A stretch of 64,000 nucleotides of DNA from Laceyella sacchari (lineage in GTDB: Bacteria; Bacillota; Bacilli; Thermoactinomycetales; Thermoactinomycetaceae), in NCBI RefSeq assembly GCF_004343255.1, contig NZ_SMDD01000003.1, positions 459,038-523,037 on the forward strand. Direction: 5' to 3'. Positions 55,148 to 63,837 of the stretch are shown here, piece after piece (the first letter of the stretch is position 1; each line of letters begins with the position of its first letter). The position numbers and the translations under genes are program-made. The notes below the pieces were generated by a model. That model had not been told where the DNA came from, made no database searches, and worked only from the letters and a program-made list of their open reading frames with translations.

Positions 55148-55382
55148 CGCGCATCACTCCCCCACAATCACATGGATAGAATAGCTTTTCCGCTTGGCAA
55201 AAGCGCTTAGTTCAATTTATTTTTCAGCAACTTGTCCCATGCCATCAAGTAAATGGTCACATAGCGTATAACATCTTAGCGATAAAGTGTCCAAACGCAG
55301 AATAGAAATGGCATAGAAAGATCTGGCAAGCTAACTCATCAGTCGTGGGAAATTCTCCAGAGAAAGGCAAGGAGTGAAGCGG

Positions 55383-56927
55383 ATGGAGCGGGTGTGCATC
55401 TATCTGAGGAAGTCCCGCGCCGACCAAGAAGCTGAGGAGCGCGGAGAAGGTGAAACACTGTCCAAACACCGGAAAGTGCTGTTCGATGTGGCTCGGGAAA
55501 GAAACCTCCATGTAGTCAAAGTCAGGGAGGAAATCGCTTCAGGAGAAAGCATACAACACCGCCCCGAGATGGTGGCTCTTTTGCAAGAAGTAGAATCTGG
55601 TCACTACGATGCCGTCTTGGTCATGGACATTGACCGCCTGGGGCGGGGCAACATGCAAGATCAAGGTATCATATTGGAAACATTTAAACAGGCAAAAACA
55701 GCCATTATTACCCCAAGAAAAACATACAACTTAGATGATGAATTTGATGAAGAGTATTCGGAGTTTGAAGCGTTCATGGCCCGAAAAGAGTTCAAAATCA
55801 TCAAACGGCGCCTGCACCAAGGGCGTATCCGCTCCGTCAAGGATGGCAATTACATCGGGGCTCGCGCGCCCTATGGTTACAATAAAACAAAAGTAGGCAA
55901 AGACCATACCTTAACGATCAACGAAGAACAGGCGGCTATAGTGAGGATGATCTTTGACTGGTATATCCACGACGGGTTGGGCTCACTCAAGATTGCCAAA
56001 AAATTAAACGACATGGGTGTACCCTCGGCAAACGGAAAAGATTGGACGAATAATGTTGTCCTGCAAATCTTGCGCAATCCAGTCTATATCGGTAAAATCC
56101 GCTGGAGACACATTGAACGAAAAAAATCCAAAGAACCGGGAAAAAACGTGACCGCAAAACGGAGAAACGAAGAGGAAGCCATCATTGTCGACGGCAAACA
56201 CCCCCCGCTCATTCCTGAAGACGTCTTTTTCAGAGCTGAGGCCATTCGCAAAAACAAAATTCATCCCCATTGGAAACTTGGCACAGCCTTGAAAAACCCT
56301 TTGGCCGGACTCATCATCTGCGGCAAGTGCGGGTCCGCTATGGTGATGAAATGCGGGAGAACCAAAAATCGGCACCAATACCTGGTCTGCGATCGCAATG
56401 GAGCCGGCTGTACAAATAAAAGCAGTCGCCTGGACTTGGTCGAAGAACATATATTGAATCAGCTTCGTCAATGGCTAACCCATTGCAAAATGACAATCGA
56501 ACCTTCGGAGATTGCGAACGCGGAAAAGAGACAAAAAGTGGAAACTTACTTATTGCTCGAAAAAAACCTGCGCCAAGAAATCTCCCACTTACAAACACAG
56601 CAAGAAAAACTTCATGACCTGTTGGAAAGAGGCATCTATGATGAAACCACGTTTCTAAAACGGTCACAAAGCATTACCAACCGTCTGCAAGCAGCAGAGG
56701 CCGCGCTAAAACAAGTCGAAGCGGACATAAGGCAGGAGCAAAGTGCATCGGCATGCCTCCAACCTAAGGTCAGCGAAATCCAACACGTACTGGATGTCTA
56801 CCCTGCCGCGAAGACGTACCAACAAAATCAATTGCTCAAGCTGATTCTAGACAAATGTGTTTATCTCAAAGAGAAACATCAGAAAAATGATGAATTCGAG
56901 CTACAGTTGTATCCGCGGCTAAAATAA
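55383..56927 (+). CDS. Large serine recombinase, SprA-like
   Basis: 514-residue site-specific recombinase. The catalytic domain (1-150) has VCIYLRKSRADQ with nucleophile Ser11, SGESIQHRPEM, and the conserved arginines in DIDRLGRGNM. The recombinase domain (about 160-270) has GARAPYGYNKTK and NNVVLQILRNPVYIGK. A zinc ribbon (CGKCGSAMV with CDRNGAGC, about 312-340) and a coiled coil (about 385-460) follow. Several stretches (YLR-SR, IITP-K-Y, FMAR-EF) resemble SprA of SPbeta more than SpoIVCA. It should recombine attL and attR. ATG at 55383 follows AAGGAG; no sporulation promoter was identified with confidence. Confidence 0.95.
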   Translation: MERVCIYLRKSRADQEAEERGEGETLSKHRKVLFDVARERNLHVVKVREEIASGESIQHRPEMVALLQEVESGHYDAVLVMDIDRLGRGNMQDQGIILETFKQAKTAIITPRKTYNLDDEFDEEYSEFEAFMARKEFKIIKRRLHQGRIRSVKDGNYIGARAPYGYNKTKVGKDHTLTINEEQAAIVRMIFDWYIHDGLGSLKIAKKLNDMGVPSANGKDWTNNVVLQILRNPVYIGKIRWRHIERKKSKEPGKNVTAKRRNEEEAIIVDGKHPPLIPEDVFFRAEAIRKNKIHPHWKLGTALKNPLAGLIICGKCGSAMVMKCGRTKNRHQYLVCDRNGAGCTNKSSRLDLVEEHILNQLRQWLTHCKMTIEPSEIANAEKRQKVETYLLLEKNLRQEISHLQTQQEKLHDLLERGIYDETTFLKRSQSITNRLQAAEAALKQVEADIRQEQSASACLQPKVSEIQHVLDVYPAAKTYQQNQLLKLILDKCVYLKEKHQKNDEFELQLYPRLK

Positions 56928-56967
56928 TTGACCGCATATCCACTCCTTATCACCTTCTCATTGTTAA

Positions 56968-56997
56968 AAGGGATTCTTTTAGTTATAAGAATCCCTT
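56968..56997 (+). terminator. Hairpin after the recombinase gene
   Basis: AAGGGATTCTT pairs with AAGAATCCCTT with an 8-nt loop; no long T-run. Confidence 0.6.
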
Positions 56998-57129
56998 CAT
57001 TCATGTTTCTCCCATTCTTTTGTTTAACACCCTAATGCCCCTGTACTTTCCACCAAAAAAGAGGAACATTTGTTTGTTTAGCCGAATTAACATAAGAATT
57101 CTACACCAACCATAGAAAGGTGATTCTCA

Positions 57130-58107
57130 TTGACATTTAAACACGGCGATTCCGTCAATCAACCCTTCTTTGTGAAAGCTGTGCAAGTGCGTACTTATAA
57201 AAACTCTGAACAACGGAAGTATGTAGATCTAGTTATGTTTGCGCAATCCGGTGAAAGCTTTCCCGGGCGGATTTGGGATTGGCAGGAAAAAATCAAAATG
57301 TATGAGCGTGAGATTCAGCAAGGCGATGTTATTCACATCACAGGGGAAGCCAGCGAATATCAAAAACAAATACAAATCCGCGTCGATCACCTTGAATGGC
57401 GGGACGAAGACAAAGCCACCTGGGTCGACCAATTATTGCCGCGTCCCAAACAATCAGCCGACCGCCTCAAGCAACGGTTGCATGGTATGGTTAGCTCCAT
57501 GGAGCACCCCATTTTGCGAGCGCTCGCTGAAGCTGTTCTCTCTGATCGTGAAATCTCTGAGCGCTTATATTCCTACCCTGCCGCGAAAACGAATCATCAC
57601 GCAACCCTTCACGGGTTACTACATCACATTGTCTCCATGATGGAATGCGCCAATAAAGTGCAGCAACAATATCCTTTCTTAAATCGGGATCTTCTCCTGG
57701 CCGGTGTCTTGTACCATGATCTGGGAAAAATCGGCGAATTGACCCATCTCCGCGATGGTGGGGATTATACGCTGGAGGGAAAACTGCACGGCCATATCCA
57801 TTTTTCCGCCACACTGTTACAACGATTCGGGCAACAGCAAGGCGTGGTAAAAACGGAAGCGTTCAAGTTGCTCCAACACATGGTTTTGTCCCACCATGGA
57901 AAGTTGGAATGGGGATCACCGGTGACGCCGAAAATTCCAGAAGCGGTGGTTCTGCATATGATTGACAAGCTGGATGCGATGATGTTCTGCATATTTAGTG
58001 AAATGCAATCGCTCCAGTCCGGGGAATGGGTGAAACGGACAAAATCCCTTGAGAATGACATGTTAAAACATTCACTGCTCAATGAAACAGAAGATTATTT
58101 CAGTTAA
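57130..58107 (+). CDS. YhaM-like 3'-5' exonuclease (OB fold + HD domain)
   Basis: 325 residues. The N-terminal OB fold (about 10-95) is followed by an HD phosphohydrolase domain with HHATLHGLLHHIVSMME, AGVLYHDLGKIGEL, GHIHFSATLL and MVLSHHGKLEWG, all metal-binding histidines/aspartates present. YhaM of B. subtilis degrades RNA and single-stranded DNA from the 3' end. The start is TTG at 57130 behind AAAGGTGATT. It is the last gene in the element; its stop is only 14 bp before the right arm. It may be cargo or a divergent paralogue of the chromosomal YhaM, which is not in this window. Confidence 0.88.
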   Translation: MTFKHGDSVNQPFFVKAVQVRTYKNSEQRKYVDLVMFAQSGESFPGRIWDWQEKIKMYEREIQQGDVIHITGEASEYQKQIQIRVDHLEWRDEDKATWVDQLLPRPKQSADRLKQRLHGMVSSMEHPILRALAEAVLSDREISERLYSYPAAKTNHHATLHGLLHHIVSMMECANKVQQQYPFLNRDLLLAGVLYHDLGKIGELTHLRDGGDYTLEGKLHGHIHFSATLLQRFGQQQGVVKTEAFKLLQHMVLSHHGKLEWGSPVTPKIPEAVVLHMIDKLDAMMFCIFSEMQSLQSGEWVKRTKSLENDMLKHSLLNETEDYFS

Positions 58108-58121
58108 GTAACCATTTTCCG

Positions 58122-58147
58122 TCTCCATGATGCGATAGCAAATAAAT
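58122..58147. other. attR: right recombination site
   Basis: Element arm TCTCCATGATGCGA (58122-58135), then TAGCAAAT and core AAAT (58144-58147); cotJC resumes with TAACCA. Confidence 0.9.
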
Positions 58148-58485
58148 TAACCAAAGACGCCACCCCAGAGCAACTTAAGGAAGCCGGACTGGGCGAACAT
58201 TTTGTCGATCATGACTCTGCTCTCTTCTATCACAATGCGGCGGGGGTTCCGTTTACCGCCACCTATATCCAAGCCAAGGGCGACCCGATCGCCGATTTGT
58301 ATGAAGACATTGCCGCTGAGGAAAAAGCACGCGCCACTTACCAATGGCTGATCGACATTTCTGATGATCCGGACATTAATGATGCGCTGAAATTCCTGCG
58401 CGAACGGGAAGTGGTTCACTCGCAACGCTTTCGAGAAGCAGTGGAGTTGCTCAAGGAGTATCGGGACCAGAAGAAGTTTTTTTAG
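58148..58485 (+). CDS. cotJC: cotJC, 3' segment
   Basis: Remainder of cotJC. Beginning with the last base of the core it reads LTKDATPEQLKEAGL, then HDSALFYHNAAGVPFTATY, GDPIADLYEDIAAEEKARAT and VVHSQRFREAVELLKE, full-length and undamaged to the normal CotJC end. It holds the second set of manganese ligands (Glu in AEEKARATY and His in VVHSQRF). No in-frame start with a ribosome site lies nearby, so it should be silent until excision joins it to 50250-50481. A strong terminator follows. Confidence 0.95.
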
Positions 58486-58513
58486 GCTAATCTGTGTGGG
58501 TTGCGGCAAAACG

Positions 58514-58576
58514 GAAAAAGCCTGGGACTGCCTGCGGTCACAAGGCGGTAAGCGCAGGCGTCTCCAGGCTTTTTTT
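58514..58576 (+). terminator. Terminator of the cotJ operon
   Basis: Two nested stems: AAAAAGCCTGG with CCAGGCTTTTT, and GCCTGCG with CGCAGGC, followed by T7. Confidence 0.93.
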
Positions 58577-58628
58577 ATTTTTGGCTAACGGATAAGCACG
58601 GCTTTTTCTGTCCAAAACTGCCTTCCAG

Positions 58629-58966
58629 TTACGCAATAAGGTCTGGTCCAAACGCGACCAGCGTCCACACCATGGTGATGATGAAACAGAGGACAAGCCC
58701 TGCCAAAACCGGAGTGAATCGAATCCGGATCGCGGCGTTCTCCGTTTTCAACCCCGTCGTCGCCTGAATCTCCGCATCCATCCACTTGCTCAGAAGCCTC
58801 CCTTGGTGTTGAACAAATAAAAAGGATAAGAAACATTGATCCAACAAAGCACGCAACCTCCACCAGTGCGACATCAAGCAACTTGGCACATAAGTAACTG
58901 CATAACCATTCTGTCGCTATGGTGGCGAGCAGGGAAATAACATATTTTACGTTCGTATACTCCCTC
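58629..58966 (-). pseudogene. Frameshifted small membrane protein gene
   Basis: Two overlapping frames together look like one membrane protein of about 110 residues. The upstream frame gives VKYVISLLATIATEW and ACFVGSMFLILF; the downstream frame gives SKWMDAEIQATTGLKTENAA and LVLCFIITMVWTLVAFGPDL. The switch falls near a five-base T-run (58819-58823). A GGAGGGAG ribosome site is present upstream, but no proper start codon follows in frame. Either a decayed gene or two sequencing errors; product not recognised. Confidence 0.4.
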
Positions 58967-59243
58967 CTTGCGCAAAGATGGCTGACGATGCGCCACCGAC
59001 ATATCGAACTTTTGTTGAAACAAATGCCCCTCCCTTTCGTCGAAAGAACATCACTTACGCTCCTATTCAACTGATGATAAAAAAATCCTTTATTCATCAA
59101 CTTTATGAACCAATATGAAACACGAATCATAGCTAGGGGCGCTTTGACCTTGTTTCCCATTGACTGGAAAGGTGTAACCCTTAGGTTCATTTTTATTGTC
59201 TGATTCGCTTGTGTCTAGGCTACAATGAAAAGGAGGTGATCCT

Positions 59244-59909
59244 ATGTGCGGCCGTTTTTCCTTGTCCGCTCAACTTGACCAATTGGAAAAGCAATTTGAG
59301 ATGATGTTGATCGATGAGGTGAGTCCCCGCTACAATATCGCTCCCACCCAACCCATTCTGTCGGTGGTGCTGGAAGAGGGAGCCCGGGTGGGGCGACACA
59401 TGCGCTGGGGTCTCGTTCCTGGTTGGGCCAAAGATGTGAAAATCGGCTACAAAATGATCAACGCCAGAGCCGAAACCCTTGACGAGAAGCCGACATTCAA
59501 AGGTCTGCTGAAAAGACGCCGTTGCTTGATCTTGGCCGATGGCTTTTATGAATGGAAGAAAACCGGGAAAGAAAAACAACCGTACCGCTTTCAGATGGCT
59601 GACGGCAAGCCGTTTGCCTTTGCCGGGCTGTGGGATCATTGGAGCCATGAAGACCAAACCCTCGTTTCTTGTACCATTATCACCACCGCGCCCAATGCCA
59701 TCGCCAAAGAAGTGCACGACCGCATGCCGGCCATCCTTCGACCCGAAGATTATGAAACTTGGTTGCACCCAGACATGGAGGATTTGGCACTTCTAAAATC
59801 CTTGCTGCAACCCTATCCCGCAGATGAAATGAAGGCTTTCCCCGTATCCACACGGGTCAATTCACCAAAAAACGATGACCCCTCCATCTTGTTGCCACTT
59901 GCCCATTGA
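59244..59909 (+). CDS. SOS response-associated peptidase family protein (SRAP, YedK/HMCES)
   Basis: 221-residue SRAP protein that forms a covalent link with abasic sites in single-stranded DNA and so protects them. The catalytic Cys2 is in MCGRFSLSA (after Met removal), with NARAETLDEKP (Asn), ADGFYEWKK (Glu) and VHDRMPAIL (His). All active residues are present. AAAAGGAGGTGATCC precedes the ATG. A LexA box was looked for upstream and not found. Monocistronic. Confidence 0.95.
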   Translation: MCGRFSLSAQLDQLEKQFEMMLIDEVSPRYNIAPTQPILSVVLEEGARVGRHMRWGLVPGWAKDVKIGYKMINARAETLDEKPTFKGLLKRRRCLILADGFYEWKKTGKEKQPYRFQMADGKPFAFAGLWDHWSHEDQTLVSCTIITTAPNAIAKEVHDRMPAILRPEDYETWLHPDMEDLALLKSLLQPYPADEMKAFPVSTRVNSPKNDDPSILLPLAH

Positions 59910-59926
59910 AGCCACTTTTTGACATA

Positions 59927-59961
59927 AAAAAAGACAAGGCGTTAACGTCGCCTTGTCTTTT
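59927..59961. terminator. Bidirectional terminator between the SRAP and nucleotidase genes
   Basis: AAAAGACAAGGCG pairs with CGCCTTGTCTTTT with A- and T-runs between convergent genes. Confidence 0.92.
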
Positions 59962-59994
59962 TTCATACCTCTTCTCAAGTAACGCCTTATTGGG

Positions 59995-62900
59995 TCATGG
60001 GGTACTCCCCACTTTTTGGATGCGCCCTTCCGGCTTATACGTAAACGGTTTGGGAAGCGTTTTGACGAATGCTACTGTTGCCTCCAAGTCTTCCGGACCC
60101 ACTTCCATATCGGTGGCACGAGCCGCAATGCCGTATTTCTCATTGCCATACATGTAGTTATTGACCACTACCGTGTACTCTTTGGTTTTGTCAATCCGGC
60201 TGCCATCCGGCAAGATGATGTCCACTACCCGTTTGGTATTGGCATCCCAAGTGTATCTGAAACCTGCGATATGAAAATCGAGACCACTGTCGCTAATCTG
60301 ATTGTTTAAAATCTCTTCCAGATCTGCTCCACTCAACTTGACTTTATTCAACACATTGCCAAACGGTTGAACCGCAAACAGCTCGCCAAAAGTGACATCC
60401 CCGGCATCTATCGGAGACCGAACACCGCCGCCATTCATCAGGGCAAAATCAGCGTCCATTGCCGCTTTCATGCCGTCTGCGATCAAATTGCCCAACCCGA
60501 GATCACCAATTGCCGCCGTGCTCGGATAGCCTTTGGGCAGATCCGTTGCGGAGACACCAACCACTTCCGCTTTGATCGGAGCGATCAGATCTTCATACTT
60601 TTTAATGATGGAGGCCACAGTGGCGTCCGGTGTGTAATCTTTTTGGTATACGGTGACGATTTCGGCTTTCTTGTTGACGATTTCTCCCGTGGCGGGGTCA
60701 ATTTCCAAATCCACATCTGAAAATGCGGAACCATAAGAATACGCTTGCACGATCAGTTTGTTATCCACCACTTGGTTGACACGTACATGGTTGTGGGCAG
60801 CAAAAATCACATCTACTTCATCATCCACTTGCTCAGCGATCTCTGATGCGTCAAATGCGTCAGCTTTGCCACCTTGCACCGCGGGGTTGTGTGCAAGCAC
60901 GACAATCGCTTTAATTCCCTGTTTTTTCAATTCGGCTGCATATTTGTTGATGGCTTCTACCTCACTGCGGATCTCCAGGGTTTCATTCCCTTTTTTGACG
61001 ATCATGTGTGGCGTCTCTTGGGTCACCACGCCGATGAAACCGATTTTTTGGCCACCCACTTCTTTGATCGTGTATGGTTCAGTGATCAACTCCCCTGTCG
61101 ATGTATCATACGCATTGGCGGCAACAATCGGGAAGTTCATGCCATCGTAGCCTTTTGTCCCTTTGGGATGATCACCACCTTTAATCATCCGGCGCAACTC
61201 AGCAATTCCTTCATCAAACTCGTGATTTCCCAGTGTACCAACGTCAAAACCCATCGCTTCCATCACTTCTACCGTCGGCTCATCTTGATACAATGCCGAG
61301 ATGAGTGGGCTACCACCGATCATGTCACCAGCGTGAACCAACAGGGTGTTCTTGTTTTCAGCTTCACGCTGTTTTATGGCTGCCGCCGTGTATTCCATGC
61401 TACCAGCCAGAACCTCTTGCCCGTCCAGCTTCACTTTGGTGTCAGTGTCAAGTTGGCCATGCAAATCATTTAAGCCTAGCAACTGTACTTTCACTTTGTC
61501 TTCCGGTTGTGGCGCTTTTCCCAAATCGATGGAGAAAATGGCAAACCCTTTATCATCGGTTTGGTTCGTCGGCTTGATATTGCTTCCTTCTTCAAGATAA
61601 GCTTCCGCGCGCGGTGAGGTAGTGAAAGTAACATGCGCTTCACCGGCGATCGGGGCAATCGACCAGTTGCCGTCGGCCGTGGGATTGATCTCTTTTTGCT
61701 CAGCGATATAGTCCATGAGAACTTGGCGGTTTTCTTCCGTGGAGTCCAACACCCATTCGCTTTCCTTGACGCCGGGGAAGTTGCCACCACCATTGGCGCG
61801 GTAATTGTTGGTAACCACGATGAATTCCTGATCGGGTTTGACTGGTTGGCCGTTATAAGTCAAGTTAACAATGCGATTCGCTTTGGCGTTGACCAGGTTG
61901 CCATTCGTGTCATACTTCGCCGGCTGCGTGACATCGATCTGATAACGCACACCATCGATCACGTCAAAGTTGTACACTGCAAACGACGGATTTAACAGCG
62001 GCTGCTCTTCAGCCTTGCCGGGGATGATCTGATTAAATTTGCCTGCCGACATTTCCAGCCATTCTTTCACCGTGGAGCCGGTGACTTTAATCGCTTTCAA
62101 TGTGTTGTCGTACAAATACAAATCCCCGGCACTACGAATGGTGAGATCACCTTTTTTAATCTCGGTGTATTCATCTGGACCGTTGCGCCCGGCTTTAAAT
62201 GGCGCGCCGACAGACAAGATGGGCAAATCTTTATATTCAGGTTTCGTCGTGGCGATCATTTTCTCCACATACCACTTCTGGGCGTTGGTCACCACTTGGA
62301 TCGAAGGGTCATCCTGAACCAGCGAAAAGTAACTGTGAATGTCGCCGGTGGTTTTGCCGATGGGGGTATTCACGTAAGCAACGGTTGCTTCATGATCTTT
62401 TTTGATGGCTTTGACCACATCTCGATCAGGCTGAACCGTGCTGACGGTTTTGTTTTTTCCGGTGGCTGGGTCCTTGATATCTTTCCATGTCTCGCGTGTA
62501 AATGACTGGGAAGTGACCACCCGCCATTTTCCTTTTTCCTTGGTCAAGACGAGGTCGATGATACCCAGAGAGCCTCCGCCGTAGCCAGCTTGCACCGCCG
62601 GAACCCCGTTAATGGTGCCTCGTTGGTTGTTAACGCCGGGTAACGGCTTCTTGTCGGGGCCGAGGAACAGTTCATCAAGCGCGGCCTCACTTTTCGCTGG
62701 AAACACCTTGTGCGTGTGAGAGAACGTGATGGCGTCGATGCCGGGCACTTCGCTCAAGGAATAAATCACATCTTCCGTATTGTTCTTGTTGCCGCTGAAG
62801 CCGGAATGGGCCATGGCCACAACCAAATCGGCCCCTTTTTTTCTCATTTCAGGCACGAATTTTTTGGCTGTTTGCACCACATCTTTGGCGATGACTTTCC

Positions 62901-63561
62901 CTTCCAAGTTCGTTTTGTCCCATTCATTGATTTGTGGCGGAACAAAGCCGATGAAGCCAATTTTCAGCATATGGGTTTTGCCCCGCTCATCGACCACTTT
63001 CTTTTTCATGATTTGATACGGTTTAAACCGGTTCTTGTCATTCTTGGGATTCTTGTCATGATCATCTACATACACATTGGCGTTCACATAAGGGAATTTG
63101 GCGTCGTTATAAGCTTCCTCAAGGAAATCCAGTCCATAGTTGAACTCATGGTTGCCCAATGTCGCGATATCATAACCCATGAGGTTCATAGCCTTGAAGA
63201 CGGGATGCACTTCTCCTTTTTTCAAAGGCTTGATTTTCGCTTTGTACGTTCCAAGCGGCGTTCCTTGGATCAAATCCCCATTGTCGACGAGTACGGTATT
63301 TTTCACTTCTTTGCGCGCTTCTTTCACCAGCGTCGCCGTTTTGGCCAAACCCACTTTCTCATAATCTGCGTTTTTGTAATAGTCGTAGTTCAAGAGATTG
63401 GTATGCACATCGGTTGTTTCCATGATGCGCAACTTCAGCAGATGGTGTTGATCAAATTTGGCAGCCTCTGCTTTATTTGAAAACAAAGGTGCCGCAATGA
63501 GGCTCAAGGCGATTGAAGCAGATAAAACCTTTCTGGCATGTCTGGACATTCGCATTTTCAT
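59995..63561 (-). CDS. Secreted two-module nucleotidase / 2',3'-cyclic phosphodiesterase (YfkN-like)
   Basis: 1188 residues. A Sec signal peptide (about 1-33, ending NKAEA) is followed by two tandem metallophosphatase plus 5'-nucleotidase modules. Module 1 has MKLRIMETTDVHTNLLNYDY-like METTDVHTN, VLVDNGDLIQG, ATLGNHEFNYG and FSHTHKVFP. Module 2 has LLGLNDLHGQLD, LLVHAGDMIGGSP, GTLGNHEFDEG and FAAHNHVRV, and a C-terminal MNGGGVRSPIDAG. It probably scavenges phosphate and nucleosides from extracellular nucleotides. The wall-sorting LPXTG tail of B. subtilis YfkN is absent, so this form should be released or held otherwise. Gene symbol not assigned. Confidence 0.93.
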   Translation of the reverse strand: MKMRMSRHARKVLSASIALSLIAAPLFSNKAEAAKFDQHHLLKLRIMETTDVHTNLLNYDYYKNADYEKVGLAKTATLVKEARKEVKNTVLVDNGDLIQGTPLGTYKAKIKPLKKGEVHPVFKAMNLMGYDIATLGNHEFNYGLDFLEEAYNDAKFPYVNANVYVDDHDKNPKNDKNRFKPYQIMKKKVVDERGKTHMLKIGFIGFVPPQINEWDKTNLEGKVIAKDVVQTAKKFVPEMRKKGADLVVAMAHSGFSGNKNNTEDVIYSLSEVPGIDAITFSHTHKVFPAKSEAALDELFLGPDKKPLPGVNNQRGTINGVPAVQAGYGGGSLGIIDLVLTKEKGKWRVVTSQSFTRETWKDIKDPATGKNKTVSTVQPDRDVVKAIKKDHEATVAYVNTPIGKTTGDIHSYFSLVQDDPSIQVVTNAQKWYVEKMIATTKPEYKDLPILSVGAPFKAGRNGPDEYTEIKKGDLTIRSAGDLYLYDNTLKAIKVTGSTVKEWLEMSAGKFNQIIPGKAEEQPLLNPSFAVYNFDVIDGVRYQIDVTQPAKYDTNGNLVNAKANRIVNLTYNGQPVKPDQEFIVVTNNYRANGGGNFPGVKESEWVLDSTEENRQVLMDYIAEQKEINPTADGNWSIAPIAGEAHVTFTTSPRAEAYLEEGSNIKPTNQTDDKGFAIFSIDLGKAPQPEDKVKVQLLGLNDLHGQLDTDTKVKLDGQEVLAGSMEYTAAAIKQREAENKNTLLVHAGDMIGGSPLISALYQDEPTVEVMEAMGFDVGTLGNHEFDEGIAELRRMIKGGDHPKGTKGYDGMNFPIVAANAYDTSTGELITEPYTIKEVGGQKIGFIGVVTQETPHMIVKKGNETLEIRSEVEAINKYAAELKKQGIKAIVVLAHNPAVQGGKADAFDASEIAEQVDDEVDVIFAAHNHVRVNQVVDNKLIVQAYSYGSAFSDVDLEIDPATGEIVNKKAEIVTVYQKDYTPDATVASIIKKYEDLIAPIKAEVVGVSATDLPKGYPSTAAIGDLGLGNLIADGMKAAMDADFALMNGGGVRSPIDAGDVTFGELFAVQPFGNVLNKVKLSGADLEEILNNQISDSGLDFHIAGFRYTWDANTKRVVDIILPDGSRIDKTKEYTVVVNNYMYGNEKYGIAARATDMEVGPEDLEATVAFVKTLPKPFTYKPEGRIQKVGSTP

Positions 63562-63788
63562 CCATCATTCACCCTTTTAACAATTTGCAGACTTTGACAT
63601 GCTATATTAAAAACTCGCAATAAATAGTATATCAAATAAACGATACCAATTAATATGAATATAAATTAATACACAAACAAAAAATATTTTCTTAAAATTC
63701 CCCTTTTAACACAAAGTGGTGTTTTGTCCATTTGCGCTGACGGCACTGCTCGTTCTCAAACCTGAAAAATACTGGTTCCGCACATAAC

Positions 63789-63823
63789 AAAAGGTTGGCT
63801 CCCACTCGGAAAGCCAACCTTTT
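63789..63823. terminator. Terminator after the right-edge gene
   Basis: AAAAGGTTGGCT pairs with AGCCAACCTTTT with a U-run on the minus strand. The preceding 63562-63788 gap is AT-rich and holds no gene. Confidence 0.88.
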
Positions 63824-63837
63824 GCGTTGTCTATCTA

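Larger units (their letters stand above)
50478..58147. mobile_element. Intervening element in cotJC (skin/SPbeta-like, serine recombinase type)
   Basis: 7,666 bp of DNA (counting one core copy) between the two halves of cotJC, flanked by AAAT cores at 50478-50481 and 58144-58147. It encodes a SprA-like large serine recombinase, a small candidate directionality factor, an unknown protein/AbiEii/caspase-like cassette, an Rrf2 regulator with an alpha/beta hydrolase, and a YhaM-like nuclease. The element ends carry inverted 14-bp arms (58122-58135 and 50488-50501). There are no phage structural, replication or conjugation genes. Precise excision would restore cotJC in frame. Confidence 0.93.

Noticed and set aside
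54937-55179. 80-residue plus-strand ORF next to the recombinase
   Set aside because: No ribosome site and odd composition. The opposite strand holds a better short gene (55004-55147) with a good ribosome site.
55260-55268. CATAGCGTA as a sigma-K -10 element for the recombinase
   Set aside because: It fits CATANNNTA, but no AC-type -35 is found at the expected distance, so it cannot be called from sequence.
50478-58147. Complete prophage or integrative conjugative element
   Set aside because: No capsid, tail, terminase, replication, relaxase or secretion genes are present; only the recombinase and a few cargo genes.
58585-59190. Single intact 201-residue minus-strand gene
   Set aside because: The first third and last third do not look like natural protein; only the middle is membrane-like, and the rest of that protein lies in another frame. 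Treated as a broken gene instead.
59100-59243. LexA (SOS) box before the SRAP gene
   Set aside because: No GAAC-N4-GTTC type sequence was seen in this stretch despite the family name.
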